This document shows, piece by piece, positions 42,367 to 50,577 of a stretch of 64,000 nucleotides of DNA. Source of the stretch: Cronobacter muytjensii ATCC 51329 (GTDB lineage: Bacteria > Pseudomonadota > Gammaproteobacteria > Enterobacterales > Enterobacteriaceae); assembly GCF_001277195.1 (NCBI RefSeq), contig NZ_CP012268.1, forward strand, positions 2,852,001 to 2,916,000. Direction: 5' to 3'. The notes under the pieces are model-generated. The model worked only from the letters and a program-made list of their open reading frames with translations. It was not told where the DNA came from and made no database searches. The first letter of the stretch is position 1, and each line of letters opens with the position of its first letter. The position numbers were made by a program, and so were the translations under genes.

Positions 42367-43923
42367 GTGACCATTGCAAAACTGATAAGGGTAGTAACAG
42401 CCGTGCTGTTGCTCAGCGTTCTGCTGCCCGTCGCTTTCAGTTTCTGGCTCGCCCGCCACCAGGCCGAAGAGCACTTTATGATGGAGCTCGACGCCTACAC
42501 GGAACGCACGCTGATCCGCACCGACACCATTATGCAACAGGCGAAAGCGGCGCTGACGCAAATCAATCGCTTCGACGGCGAGGCATGCAGCGAGACGCAT
42601 CTGCAAGCGATGCGCCGCACGTCGTTCGTGTTCCGCCACGTTCAGGAAGTGGTTTACCTGCAGGATATGACGCCGCTCTGTTCATCGCTGGTGGGCCGCA
42701 GTATCTCAAAACCGCTGCCGACGCCGACATGGGTCAGCGAATCCAGTTACCCCATCTGGTTTAGCGCGCAAAACGATCTCGGCATGCCGACGCCCATGAT
42801 CATGATCGGTCGGATGCCACATATGGTTCTGATCGACCCCTACTCGTTTATCGATCTCATCCCGTTCAGCGCCTGGCCCATCAACACGACGATTATCGGG
42901 TTACAGCGCAACCGGATCCTCGCCAGCAGCAGCCCGTTTGACATCTCCGTCTGGCGTAAAGCGCGTGAAAGCGGCGCCGAAAAAATCGAGTACCGCGGCA
43001 ATATTTACCTGATACGCATGAAGCCGCGCTCCGGGATTGCCGTGGTGGCCTGGGCGTCGCGGGCGCCGCAGACGGCGGAGATCCGCAAGCTCCAGCTCAT
43101 CTGGCTGCCGGCCGGGATTTTAATCAGCTTGGCGGCGGCGTTTTACCTGCTGCGCCTGTTACGGCGTTTACAGTCCCCGCGCTATCGCCTGCAGGACGGC
43201 ATTAACAACAATGAACTGGTGATGCACTACCAGCCGATTATTCGCCTGGCGGACGGCAAGCCCATTGGCGCCGAGGCGCTGATCCGCTGGCCCCAGCCGG
43301 ACGGCAGTATGCTGACGCCGGATATTTTCATTCCGCTCGCCGAACAGACCGGGCTTATCGGCCCGCTGACGCGCCAGATTGTCTACAACGTTCTGCACGA
43401 TCTCGGCGACTGGCTGCGCGCGCACCCGCAACAGCACATCTCAATTAACATTTCCGCCTTCGATCTGCATGAGCCGCAGTTCGTTGATATGTTCAGCGAG
43501 GCGCTGGCGCAGCATGGTATCCCACCGTGCCAGCTGGCGCTGGAAATTACCGAGCGCGGCTTTGCCGACCCGAGCTTAAGCGGCCCTGTGATTGAGCGGC
43601 TACGCGCGGCGGGTCATGAGATTTACATCGATGATTTCGGGACCGGTTACTCCAGCCTGAGTTATCTCGAAGATCTGAACGTCGATATCCTGAAAATCGA
43701 TAAATCGTTTGTCGACGCGCTGGAGTACAAAACGGTCACGCCGCACATCATCGAAATGGCGAAAACGCTGAAGCTGGAGATGGTGGCCGAAGGCGTGGAA
43801 AACGAAAGCCAGGCGCAGTGGTTGCGCGAACACGGCGTGCAGTACGCCCAGGGCTGGCTTTACAGTAAAGCGCTGCCCGCCGAGGCATTTATCGCCTGGT
43901 GTAAAGCGCACGGCGTCAGGTAA
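42367..43923 (+). CDS. pdeB: CSS-motif c-di-GMP phosphodiesterase (PdeB/YlaB-like)
   Basis: A 518-residue inner-membrane enzyme that degrades c-di-GMP. Transmembrane segment 1 is about residues 7-27, followed by a periplasmic CSS-type sensor domain with two conserved Cys (EACSETH and PLCSSL). A second transmembrane segment is near 245-265. The C-terminal EAL domain has E303-A-L, DDFGTGYSSL and KIDKSFV, so it appears catalytically intact. The GTG at 42367 is chosen because it aligns with E. coli YlaB/PdeB and gives nearly the same length; an ATG at 42280 lacks a ribosome site. Its stop overlaps the convergent acetyltransferase. Confidence 0.9.
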   Translation: MTIAKLIRVVTAVLLLSVLLPVAFSFWLARHQAEEHFMMELDAYTERTLIRTDTIMQQAKAALTQINRFDGEACSETHLQAMRRTSFVFRHVQEVVYLQDMTPLCSSLVGRSISKPLPTPTWVSESSYPIWFSAQNDLGMPTPMIMIGRMPHMVLIDPYSFIDLIPFSAWPINTTIIGLQRNRILASSSPFDISVWRKARESGAEKIEYRGNIYLIRMKPRSGIAVVAWASRAPQTAEIRKLQLIWLPAGILISLAAAFYLLRLLRRLQSPRYRLQDGINNNELVMHYQPIIRLADGKPIGAEALIRWPQPDGSMLTPDIFIPLAEQTGLIGPLTRQIVYNVLHDLGDWLRAHPQQHISINISAFDLHEPQFVDMFSEALAQHGIPPCQLALEITERGFADPSLSGPVIERLRAAGHEIYIDDFGTGYSSLSYLEDLNVDILKIDKSFVDALEYKTVTPHIIEMAKTLKLEMVAEGVENESQAQWLREHGVQYAQGWLYSKALPAEAFIAWCKAHGVR

Positions 43924-44743
43924 GCGAGTGTCGCATCTCGTACTGGCGCACCGGCTGGATCCGAAAGCCGCTCTGCTCAAAAAGCGGCGCGAGGCGTTGC
44001 TCCACCGCCACCGGCGTCATCAGCCCCGGAAAGCGCTCATGCAGCAGCGATAACAGCCGCCGAGCACGCCCTTCATGCCGCGCCGCAGGCGCCACCCACA
44101 GCGCGCGCAGCTGCGGCTGGGCATAGCAGGTCGCGACAATCGCGAACGCCCGGTCATCAAGTGAAAACCCTGTTCCCGGCAGCGCCTGGGCGGTTTCGGG
44201 CGACACCAGCCACGGCAGGTCGTCCGCCTGCGCCGCGATACGGCGCGCCACCTCATGCGGATCGCACGGCATCAGCGCCTGCGTATCGACAAACGTCGCC
44301 GGGCTGTGGGCCTGAAAGCCGACCAGCGTTCTTTCGCAGGCAAACCCTACCCGCTCATATAACCCCTGCCCCGCGTCGTTGCCGACGATCACCTCAAGCG
44401 TCATGCTTTTCTCGCCGCGCTCGTGCGCTTCATCAAGCAACTGCATCATCAGCATCTTACCAACGCCTTTGCCGCGCCACGCCGGGTGAATGGCGAACGC
44501 GGCCAGGCGGCTGCGCCAGCCGCGCCGTGCAATCAATGCCAGCGCGACGATGTTATCGCCCTCAAGCCAGATGCGGCTCGCGTTCAGGCAGACATTCTCC
44601 GCGCCGAAACGTTGAGCGAAGGTGGCGCCATCCAGCTGGAACGGCACCAGATAACCATCAAAGCAGCGGCACAGCATGGCGGCCAGCGCCTCGCTGCTCC
44701 AGTGGATTGCGGGCAGCGCACGCAGTGATTCCTTATTCGACAT
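43916..44743 (-). CDS. GNAT-family N-acetyltransferase
   Basis: A 275-residue protein with an N-terminal GNAT domain: LAAFAIHPAWRGKGVGKMLM is the acetyl-CoA-binding motif A, followed by LEVIVGNDAGQGLYERVGF. The C-terminal third looks like a second, degenerate GNAT half (LRALWVAPAARHEGRARRLL). The start at 44743 has GAGGAA spaced 7 bp. It follows yczE with a 56-bp gap on the same strand, so it may belong to the YczR-controlled unit. The substrate is unknown. Confidence 0.88.
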   Translation of the reverse strand: MSNKESLRALPAIHWSSEALAAMLCRCFDGYLVPFQLDGATFAQRFGAENVCLNASRIWLEGDNIVALALIARRGWRSRLAAFAIHPAWRGKGVGKMLMMQLLDEAHERGEKSMTLEVIVGNDAGQGLYERVGFACERTLVGFQAHSPATFVDTQALMPCDPHEVARRIAAQADDLPWLVSPETAQALPGTGFSLDDRAFAIVATCYAQPQLRALWVAPAARHEGRARRLLSLLHERFPGLMTPVAVEQRLAPLFEQSGFRIQPVRQYEMRHSLT

Positions 44744-44799
44744 CGCAGTTCCTCGCCAGCGGAAACTCTCAGCATAACGCAGCGCCGGAAAAAGGCGAC

Positions 44800-45417
44800 T
44801 CAACCTTTCTCAATCGCCGCGGCGCCTGGCGCGGCGCGCTTTACGCGCTTTGCCTGAAACCACGGCAGGCAGAGCTGGATAAGCGGCCCGATTGTCAGCG
44901 CGTAAACCACCGTGCCGATGCCGAGCGAGCCGCCCATCGCCCAGCCCGCCAGCAATACCGACACTTCAATCGCGGTTCGCACGCTGCGCACCGACCAGCC
45001 GGTGCGGGCATTGATGCCGGTCATCAGACCATCGCGCGGCCCCGCGCCGAAGCCCGCGCCGATATACATGCCAGTCGCGAGCGCATTCACCACGACAGCC
45101 GCCGCCAGCAGCCCGCTGCGCACCGCCAGCGAGGAGGCTGCGGGCAACACGGCCAGCGCCGCGTCCGCCGCAAGCCCAATCATGATGACATTACTGATAG
45201 TGCCAAGCCCGGGCTTCTGGCGCAGCGGCACCCACAGCAGCAGCACCAGCGCCCCGACGCCGATAATCACCAGGCCGATATTCAGCGACAGCAACCGCGC
45301 GACGCCCAGATGAAACACGTTCCACGGATCGGTGCCGAGATCGGCCCGCACGAACATCGCGGTAGACACGCCATACAACGCAAGCCCGACATACAGCTGA
45401 AGTAAACGACGCCACAT
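44800..45417 (-). CDS. YczE-family integral membrane protein
   Basis: A 205-residue protein with about five transmembrane helices and the family motifs LYGVSTAMFVRADLGTDPWNVF and ATGMYIGAGFGAGPRDGLMTG, as in the YczE/YyaS/YitT group. Function unknown; members are often beside a divergently transcribed MocR-type regulator, as here. The regulator starts 86 bp away. Confidence 0.85.
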   Translation of the reverse strand: MWRRLLQLYVGLALYGVSTAMFVRADLGTDPWNVFHLGVARLLSLNIGLVIIGVGALVLLLWVPLRQKPGLGTISNVIMIGLAADAALAVLPAASSLAVRSGLLAAAVVVNALATGMYIGAGFGAGPRDGLMTGINARTGWSVRSVRTAIEVSVLLAGWAMGGSLGIGTVVYALTIGPLIQLCLPWFQAKRVKRAAPGAAAIEKG

Positions 45418-45475
45418 ACTTTTTTCCTCGCCAGTAAATTGGCTACTACTTTAAAGCCAGCCGGCCTAAGATTAA

Positions 45476-45499
45476 GGTCCAGTTACAACAAAGTGGACT
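45476..45499. promoter_or_regulatory. Candidate MocR (YczR-type) operator
   Basis: AAAGTGGACT (45490-45499) and, inverted, GGTCCAGTT (45476-45484). The AAAGTGG motif resembles sites reported for MocR-family regulators such as PdxR (from memory). It lies in the 86-bp gap between yczE and the MocR gene, just before the latter's start. Confidence 0.5.
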
Positions 45500-45503
45500 G
45501 CTT

Positions 45504-46928
45504 ATGAATACGCGTCGCACCGGCGCGGCCTCGCTGCTGCGCCTGCTTGGTCGCTGGCAGCAGGAGCACGCCCGCCTGCCGGTTTATCGTCAGCTGGCGC
45601 AGGCCCTGCGGCTGGTCATTCTTGACGGGCGCCTGCCCCTCGCCAGCCGGCTGCCGGGCGAGCGTGAACTGGCGGGCGCGCTTGGCGTCAGCCGCACCAC
45701 GGTCGCCAGCGCGCTGGGGCTGCTGCGCGATGAAGGCTTTTTAATAAGCCGCCACGGCGCGGGCTCCGCCATCGCTCTGCCGGCTGGCAGCGCTTCAGTG
45801 CCGACGCTAACCGGCAGCGGCGGCGCGCTCGATCTCTCCACCGCCGCGCTGAGCGCAGGCCCGGAAGTGCTGGAAGCCTGCCAGCGCGCCGTCGCGCAGC
45901 TGCCGGACTACCTTGGCCATACCGGTTACGATCCGCACGGGCTGCTGCGCCTGCGCGAAATTATCGCCGCCCGCTACAACGCGCGTGGCCTGCCTACCAG
46001 CGCCGATCAGGTGATGCTGGTCAACGGCGCGGTGAGCGGTTTCGCGCTCATCCTGCGGCTGCTGACCGGCCCCGGTGACCGGGTAGTGGTCGATAACCCC
46101 ACTTACCCGCTTGCCATCGCCGCTATTCGCGGCGCGTCGTGCCGCCCGGTGCCGGTATCGCTGACCGCACAAGGATGGGACGCGGACGGGCTGGCGGCCA
46201 CATTCGCCCAGACGTCGCCGCGCCTCGCGTATCTTATTCCGGATTATCACAACCCAACCGGCAGTTGCATGGACGCGGCGACCCGCGAGCGCGTGGCGGC
46301 GGCGGCGGCGGCCTGCCGTACGACGCTGGTAGTGGATGAAACCATGGTCGACCTCTGGTATGAAAACGCCCCGCCGTCGCCGCTTGCCGCATTCAGCGGG
46401 CAGGATGACGTCATTACGCTCGGGTCGGCGGGTAAAAGCTTCTGGGGCGGACTGCGGCTCGGCTGGATACGCGCCAGCGCGCGCACTATCGCCTCGCTGG
46501 TACAGATGCGCGACACGCTCGATCTCGGCTCGCCGTTACTGGAGCAACTCGCCGTCGCCACGCTTATTGAGGAGTCATCGCGCTTTTTGCCGCCGCGCCG
46601 TGCGGCGTTAAAAGCGCGCCGCGACGCCTGTCTCGACGCCATGCAACGCTATTTTCCGCAGTGGCGCAGCCCGCTGCCGCAAGGAGGATTATCGTTCTGG
46701 GTTGAGTTACCGCGCCCGCTGGCGACGCGTTTTGCCGCCAGCGCCGAAGGGCTTGGCATTCATCTTGGCGCAGGTAACCGGTTCGGCGTGGATGGCGCGT
46801 TCGAGCGTTATCTGCGTATGCCGTTTACGCTGGAGACCGAACGGCTGGAAGAGGCGTTCAGCCGGTTGCAGCCGCTCTGGCAGCAGTTAATGGAGACGCG
46901 CGCGACGACCGCCCGCGGCCTGGTGTAG
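45504..46928 (+). CDS. MocR-family PLP-dependent regulator (YczR-type)
   Basis: A 474-residue chimera. The N-terminal GntR winged helix (LPVYRQLAQALRLVILDGRLPLASRLPGERELAGALGVSRTTV) is fused to an aminotransferase fold-I domain. The PLP-binding Lys is K311 in GSAGKSFWGGLRLGW, and DYHNPTG is the cofactor-ring motif. Such proteins bind an amino compound or PLP and act as regulators. Divergence from yczE points to the YczR subgroup. A target is inferred only from neighbourhood. Confidence 0.88.
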   Translation: MNTRRTGAASLLRLLGRWQQEHARLPVYRQLAQALRLVILDGRLPLASRLPGERELAGALGVSRTTVASALGLLRDEGFLISRHGAGSAIALPAGSASVPTLTGSGGALDLSTAALSAGPEVLEACQRAVAQLPDYLGHTGYDPHGLLRLREIIAARYNARGLPTSADQVMLVNGAVSGFALILRLLTGPGDRVVVDNPTYPLAIAAIRGASCRPVPVSLTAQGWDADGLAATFAQTSPRLAYLIPDYHNPTGSCMDAATRERVAAAAAACRTTLVVDETMVDLWYENAPPSPLAAFSGQDDVITLGSAGKSFWGGLRLGWIRASARTIASLVQMRDTLDLGSPLLEQLAVATLIEESSRFLPPRRAALKARRDACLDAMQRYFPQWRSPLPQGGLSFWVELPRPLATRFAASAEGLGIHLGAGNRFGVDGAFERYLRMPFTLETERLEEAFSRLQPLWQQLMETRATTARGLV

Positions 46929-47183
46929 GGCCTGACAGATGCCGCGCAGCGTGAATGAGGTCAGTCTGAAGCGATAGCGCCGGATGACAGCGATAACATC
47001 ACCCCGGCCAGAAAAAACAGATGGCGACCCTTCCGGCTCGCCATAAAATACCGTCATCCGTGACTGCACATGTTATGAGATGGTGAGGCGTATCATTTTA
47101 TTATGCGGAAGATAATGACGGCGCTTTGTAACAGCGCCGTGTCACGGAGATGATATATTAATGACGCATTCAACAAGCGGGAA

Positions 47184-47405
47184 TTAATGCTGACGGGGAA
47201 CCGGGAAGCCTTTCAGGGAAATGATAAACTCATTGCCCTCTTTTTTTATTTTGGCGCCAGCATCGCACCAGTCAGACGCAATGCGAAAAAACTCATCGCT
47301 GCCGACATCCCAGCCCAGACGGACGTGTTTTACATAGCCTGAACGCAACAGCTCGCAGGCTTCCCGATAGGTTGAAGCCGTGGTAGACAGAGGGGCGTTT
47401 TTCAT
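47184..47405 (-). CDS. Small hypothetical protein, partner of the RHH gene
   Basis: A 73-residue protein (THASTYREACELLRSGYV-like central region: STYREACELLRSGYVKHVRL, then EFIISLKGFP). I do not recognise a family. Its start overlaps the stop of the ribbon-helix-helix gene by ATGA, so the two are translated together. Small size and RHH partner suggest a toxin-antitoxin-like or regulator-effector pair, but no toxin motif is visible. Base composition is lower in GC than the neighbours. Confidence 0.7.
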   Translation of the reverse strand: MKNAPLSTTASTYREACELLRSGYVKHVRLGWDVGSDEFFRIASDWCDAGAKIKKEGNEFIISLKGFPVPRQH

Positions 47406-47653
47406 TTTTTCTTCTTCAGAAGTTTACGTAGCGCTTTGATTTCTTTTACAGAAAGTGGGGAGATATCTTCTTCGGTATGCTGGCTGTCGATCTCTTCGCC
47501 GCTCACCGCGTCGTCTTCATCAGCAAGCACCAGCGCTTTAAGCAGCAGCTTTTCTGTGGCGGCGCTGAGCGTCTCACTGTTCTGCTCAGCATACTGACGA
47601 AGCTTTTCTTTGAGGTCCGTATTTATTTTTACGTTAAGCACCGCAGCAGTCAT
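47402..47653 (-). CDS. Ribbon-helix-helix domain protein (antitoxin-like)
   Basis: An 83-residue protein. The N-terminal half fits a ribbon-helix-helix DNA-binding fold: beta strand VLNVKINTD, then helices LKEKLRQYAEQNS and SAATEKLLLKALV. An acidic linker follows, then a lysine-rich C-terminus (ALRKLLKKKK). Such proteins usually repress their own operon and, when in pairs, neutralise a partner. AAGGAA lies upstream. It overlaps the 73-residue gene by 4 bp. Helically phased direct repeats and a small palindrome lie upstream. Confidence 0.75.
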   Translation of the reverse strand: MTAAVLNVKINTDLKEKLRQYAEQNSETLSAATEKLLLKALVLADEDDAVSGEEIDSQHTEEDISPLSVKEIKALRKLLKKKK

Positions 47654-47693
47654 AGAAAATTCCTTTCTTTACAGATGAGAGCTATTTAATACC

Positions 47694-47710
47694 TTAATTG
47701 ATTATTAAGA
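47694..47710. promoter_or_regulatory. Small AT-rich palindrome upstream of the RHH gene
   Basis: CTTAAT-tgatt-ATTAAG, a perfect 6-bp dyad 40 bp before the RHH start. It is a plausible operator. Confidence 0.45.
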
Positions 47711-47770
47711 TCCAGCACTAAGCTCTTTCTTATAAAAAGACGTTTCAAAAATGAGATATTCGACAAGCTA

Positions 47771-47814
47771 TTATGACAATAAGATGACAAATAAATGACA
47801 GTTAAATGAATTTG
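47771..47814. repeat. Four 11-bp direct repeats (helically phased)
   Basis: Tandem units TTATGACAATA, AGATGACAAAT, AAATGACAGTT and AAATGAATTTG start at exactly 11-bp steps (47771, 47782, 47793, 47804); all carry ATGA and three carry ATGACA. One unit per helical turn is typical of an array bound on one DNA face. It lies about 120 bp upstream of the RHH gene in an AT-rich stretch (47654-47952) that otherwise holds no gene. Confidence 0.65.
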
Positions 47815-47952
47815 CAAATAAAAAACAAAATATATAACGCTACGTGGCGGAAATGGATATTGCGTTTCGCGGATAAGAAAAAGTAGAGACAGATACTCTG
47901 GATAAGAGAAGAAGCAGCATGTTGTGGAGGTGGCGGCGAGAGCGCCTGAAAT

Positions 47953-48066
47953 GGGTGGGGGCCCTGCCAGCTACATCCCGGCACACACGTCATCTGCCTT
48001 GGCTGCTTCCTTCCGGACCTGACCTGGTAAACAGAGTAGCGTTGCGGGAGAACCAACAGGGCCCCC
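47953..48066 (-). ncRNA. ffs: 4.5S RNA of the signal recognition particle
   Basis: The minus strand begins GGGGGCCCTGTTGGTTCTCC at 48066 and ends GGGCCCCCACCC at 47953: 114 nt, the known mature length. It carries the conserved SRP domain IV segment (CAGGTCAGGTCCGGAAGGAAGCAG, stated here as CAGGTC...GGAAGGAAGC) that binds Ffh. The RNA folds as one long hairpin. Its place beside ybaZ and the ylaB-like gene is conserved. Confidence 0.98.
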
Positions 48067-48201
48067 ATTGAGAGCGTCGTTAAACGCGCAGGCCGCATTA
48101 TGTCTGTTGCCCCTGGCGATTGCAACCCAACGCGCGCCGGATGCCGGTTTATTGCGCAATCATGGTCAAAGGAGCGTGAAACAGGGCGTCGGCTGGCTGG
48201 G

Positions 48202-48230
48202 CGGTTTATCCCCGCTCGCGCGGGGAACAC
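48202..48230 (-). CRISPR. Solitary type I-E CRISPR repeat
   Basis: One 29-bp unit. Read on the minus strand it begins GTGTTCCCCGCG, continues CGAGCGGGGA and ends TAAACCG. It differs at one position from the Salmonella type I-E repeat. No second intact repeat lies at the expected 61-bp spacing on either side, and no cas gene is present in the window. CGGTTTAT recurs at 48145-48152, 57 bp away, perhaps a degenerate trailing end. The rest of 48067-48371 shows no gene. Confidence 0.8.
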
Positions 48231-48371
48231 TGAGTATGCGGCACGCTGCCCGTAAGAGGATTACGCGATTTCCATTCATCAAAATGATATTGACCGCGCG
48301 ACGTTTTCACTCATAGTTGCCCTTCTGAGCGTGCGTTCATATGCTTACAACCTGACTGACAGGAGCCCCTC

Positions 48372-48683
48372 ATGCATAACCACGACACCTTCCCGCAACG
48401 CGTTTACCAGATTGTCGCCGCCATTCCGGAAGGGTGCGTCACAACCTATGGCGAGGTGGCGCGGCTGGCGGGTTCGCCGCGGGCGGCGCGTCAGGTAGGC
48501 GGCGTGTTAAAGCGCCTGCCGGAGGGCAGCCTTTTGCCGTGGCATCGCGTGGTGAATCGTCGGGGAGAAATTTCGCTGACCGGGCCGGATTTACAGCGTC
48601 AGCGTCAGGCATTGCTTGCAGAAGGCGTACAGGTGTCGGGAAAAGGAGAGATCGATCTGGCGCGCTACGGGTGGCGCTACTGA
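48372..48683 (+). CDS. ybaZ: Alkyltransferase-like protein YbaZ (ATL)
   Basis: A 103-residue DNA-binding protein that recognises O6-alkylguanine but cannot repair it, flagging lesions for nucleotide excision repair. The O6-alkylguanine transferase active-site PCHRV is replaced by PWHRVV (W57), the hallmark of ATLs. The helix-turn-helix with Arg finger (SPRAARQVGGVL) is intact. The start at 48372 follows CAGGAG; the protein is shorter than the annotated E. coli form but complete for the domain. Confidence 0.95.
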   Translation: MHNHDTFPQRVYQIVAAIPEGCVTTYGEVARLAGSPRAARQVGGVLKRLPEGSLLPWHRVVNRRGEISLTGPDLQRQRQALLAEGVQVSGKGEIDLARYGWRY

Positions 48684-48714
48684 AAAGCGCCTCCGAAGAG
48701 GCGCTGTGGCAGGC

Positions 48715-49287
48715 TTAGTACGTCGTCGGCGCCGGAACGGCGGCGGACGGCGTGACCTGCGTCGGCGAGGTAGACGGTACGGTTGTGACCGCGCCGCCGC
48801 CAGCCTGTACCGGCACGGCGGTCTGCTGCACCGGCACCAGGGTCAGGTCGATTTTCTTGCCGCCATCGTTCACCGCCGGCTGTACGCGGTCGGTGATGAA
48901 CACCAGCTTATCGTCAACCGTAATCGCGGCACTCAGCAGAATGCGGGCATTCGGCTGAATATCGGATGGATTAAACGGCAGTACGAAGCTGAACGGGGCC
49001 TGTTTGCCTTCTGTACGCACCACTTTCTGCGAAATGACTTTAGACGGCGCGTTCGCCTGGGTCGCGTCCGACAGGGTCACGGTCAGCACCGCATCCGGCG
49101 GCAGCGCCACTTTCTGGCGGATCCAGACTGTCCCGGACACGTTCGGCTGCTTAATCACCGGCTTCGTCGCGACGCCAGAAGTATTCGGGTTCGGCGCGGG
49201 AACGGCGATATCGGCACTTTTATCCTGCGCGCAACCAGCCAGCGCAACGGCAACGGCTAAACCACTTAACATGTGCACGAGTTTCAT
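48715..49287 (-). CDS. ybaY: YbaY lipoprotein
   Basis: A 190-residue lipoprotein with lipobox LAGC (about residue 19). The C-terminal part (VSGTVWIRQKVALPPDAVLTVTLSD) belongs to the YbaY/YscW type III pilotin-like beta-sandwich family. Its cellular role is not established. The start at 49287 has AAGGAG upstream; an extended frame to 49329 is rejected. Length equals E. coli YbaY. It is divergent from tesB. Confidence 0.94.
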   Translation of the reverse strand: MKLVHMLSGLAVAVALAGCAQDKSADIAVPAPNPNTSGVATKPVIKQPNVSGTVWIRQKVALPPDAVLTVTLSDATQANAPSKVISQKVVRTEGKQAPFSFVLPFNPSDIQPNARILLSAAITVDDKLVFITDRVQPAVNDGGKKIDLTLVPVQQTAVPVQAGGGAVTTVPSTSPTQVTPSAAVPAPTTY

Positions 49288-49510
49288 AGCGTTCTCCTTA
49301 TTTTCGATGCACCAGTAAGCGCCTTGCACTCACCAGCGTGAGCTCTCACAACATGCTTGTCGTGCTAAGTGTGGCACATATCACTAATTTTCGCCTGGAA
49401 ACGGGCCGCTATTAAGATTATTGAACCCCTCTGACCAGTTGTCTTTCTGCGTTATAATCGGCATATATCATTCGCACGGCTGTGCATTTCTCGGTATCAG
49501 AGGACCCTTT

Positions 49511-50371
49511 ATGAGTCAGGCGCTGAGCAACTTACTGGCGTTATTAAATCTGGAAAAAATAGAAGAAGGGCTCTTTCGCGGCCAAAGCGAAGATCTCGGG
49601 TTACGGCAGGTGTTCGGCGGTCAGGTCGTCGGCCAGGCGCTTTACGCCGCCAAAGCGACTGTGCCGGAAGAGCGGCTGGTGCACTCTTTTCATAGCTATT
49701 TTCTGCGCCCCGGCGACAGCCAGAAGCCTATTGTGTATGACGTGGAAGTGTTGCGCGACGGCAACAGCTTCAGCGCCCGGCGGGTGGCGGCTATCCAGCA
49801 CGGCAAGCCGATTTTCTATATGACCGCCTCGTTCCAGGCACCCGAAAGCGGCTTCGAGCATCAGAAAACCATGCCGCCTGCGCCCTCGCCTGACGGCCTG
49901 AAATCGGAAACCGATATCGCCCGCTCGCTGGCGCACCTCCTGCCGCCGCAGGCGAAAGAAAAGTTTCTGTGCGACAAACCGCTGGAAATTCGCCCGGTAG
50001 AGTTTCATAACCCGCTTAAAGGCCATGTGGCGAAGCCGGAGCGTCAGGTGTGGCTGCGCGCCAACGGCCAGATGCCGGACGATATCCGGGTGCACCAGTC
50101 GCTGCTCGGTTACGCCTCGGATTTCAATTTCCTGCCGGTGGCGTTACAGCCGCACGGCGTCGGTTTCCTGGAGCCGGGGATGCAGGTGGCGACCATCGAC
50201 CATTCCATGTGGTTCCACCGCCCGGTTGATATGAACGAGTGGCTGCTTTACAGCGTGGAGAGCACGTCCGCCTCCAGCGCCCGTGGGTTTGTACGCGGCG
50301 AGTTTTATACCCAGGACGGCGTCCTTGTCGCCTCGACCGTGCAGGAAGGCGTGATGAGAAAGCGCGGGTAA
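49511..50371 (+). CDS. tesB: Acyl-CoA thioesterase II
   Basis: A 286-residue cytosolic double-hotdog thioesterase cleaving medium and long acyl-CoAs. It starts MSQALSNLLALLNLEKIEE with GGQVVGQAL and HSFHSYFLRPGD in the first hotdog. The second hotdog has ATIDHSMWFHRP, containing the catalytic Asp. AGAGGA precedes the ATG at 49511, and length equals E. coli TesB, so the longer open frame is rejected. Confidence 0.97.
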   Translation: MSQALSNLLALLNLEKIEEGLFRGQSEDLGLRQVFGGQVVGQALYAAKATVPEERLVHSFHSYFLRPGDSQKPIVYDVEVLRDGNSFSARRVAAIQHGKPIFYMTASFQAPESGFEHQKTMPPAPSPDGLKSETDIARSLAHLLPPQAKEKFLCDKPLEIRPVEFHNPLKGHVAKPERQVWLRANGQMPDDIRVHQSLLGYASDFNFLPVALQPHGVGFLEPGMQVATIDHSMWFHRPVDMNEWLLYSVESTSASSARGFVRGEFYTQDGVLVASTVQEGVMRKRG

Positions 50372-50394
50372 GGTTGGCGCGCCGTTTGCCGAAC

Positions 50395-50475
50395 AGCGGG
50401 TGCGCTGCGCTTAGCCGCCCAGCGAATAACCGTTTGAAGATGGGGCTCGGTGGGTAAGCGAAGCGCCCCACCCTT
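50395..50475. repeat. Inverted pair of REP-like palindromes downstream of tesB
   Basis: AGCGGGTGCGCTGCGCTTAG at 50395-50414 and GGTGGGTAAGCGAAGC plus GCCCCACC near 50449-50472 are two opposed copies of the local palindrome family, between tesB and the shared terminator. Confidence 0.6.
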
Positions 50476-50529
50476 GCCAGACGTCACCCTTTCCAAAGCT
50501 TGCCATTTCCGGCCTCCCCCATAAAAAAC

Positions 50530-50558
50530 AAAACCTCCCGCGCGCGGGAGGTTTTTTT
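50530..50558. terminator. Bidirectional terminator between tesB and amtB
   Basis: Perfect 18-bp palindrome CCTCCCGCG-CGCGGGAGG (50534-50551) flanked by AAAA on the left and T7 on the right. It serves both convergent genes. Confidence 0.93.
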
Positions 50559-50577
50559 ATGCTCGCAATCACAACGA

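Noticed and set aside
48145..48169. A second CRISPR repeat
   Set aside because: Only the first eight bases (CGGTTTAT) match and the spacing is 57 rather than 61 bp, so it is not counted as a repeat.
47802..48230. 142-codon minus-strand ORF over ffs and the CRISPR repeat
   Set aside because: It is antisense/sense read-through of the 4.5S RNA and a CRISPR repeat; its start is the repeat itself.
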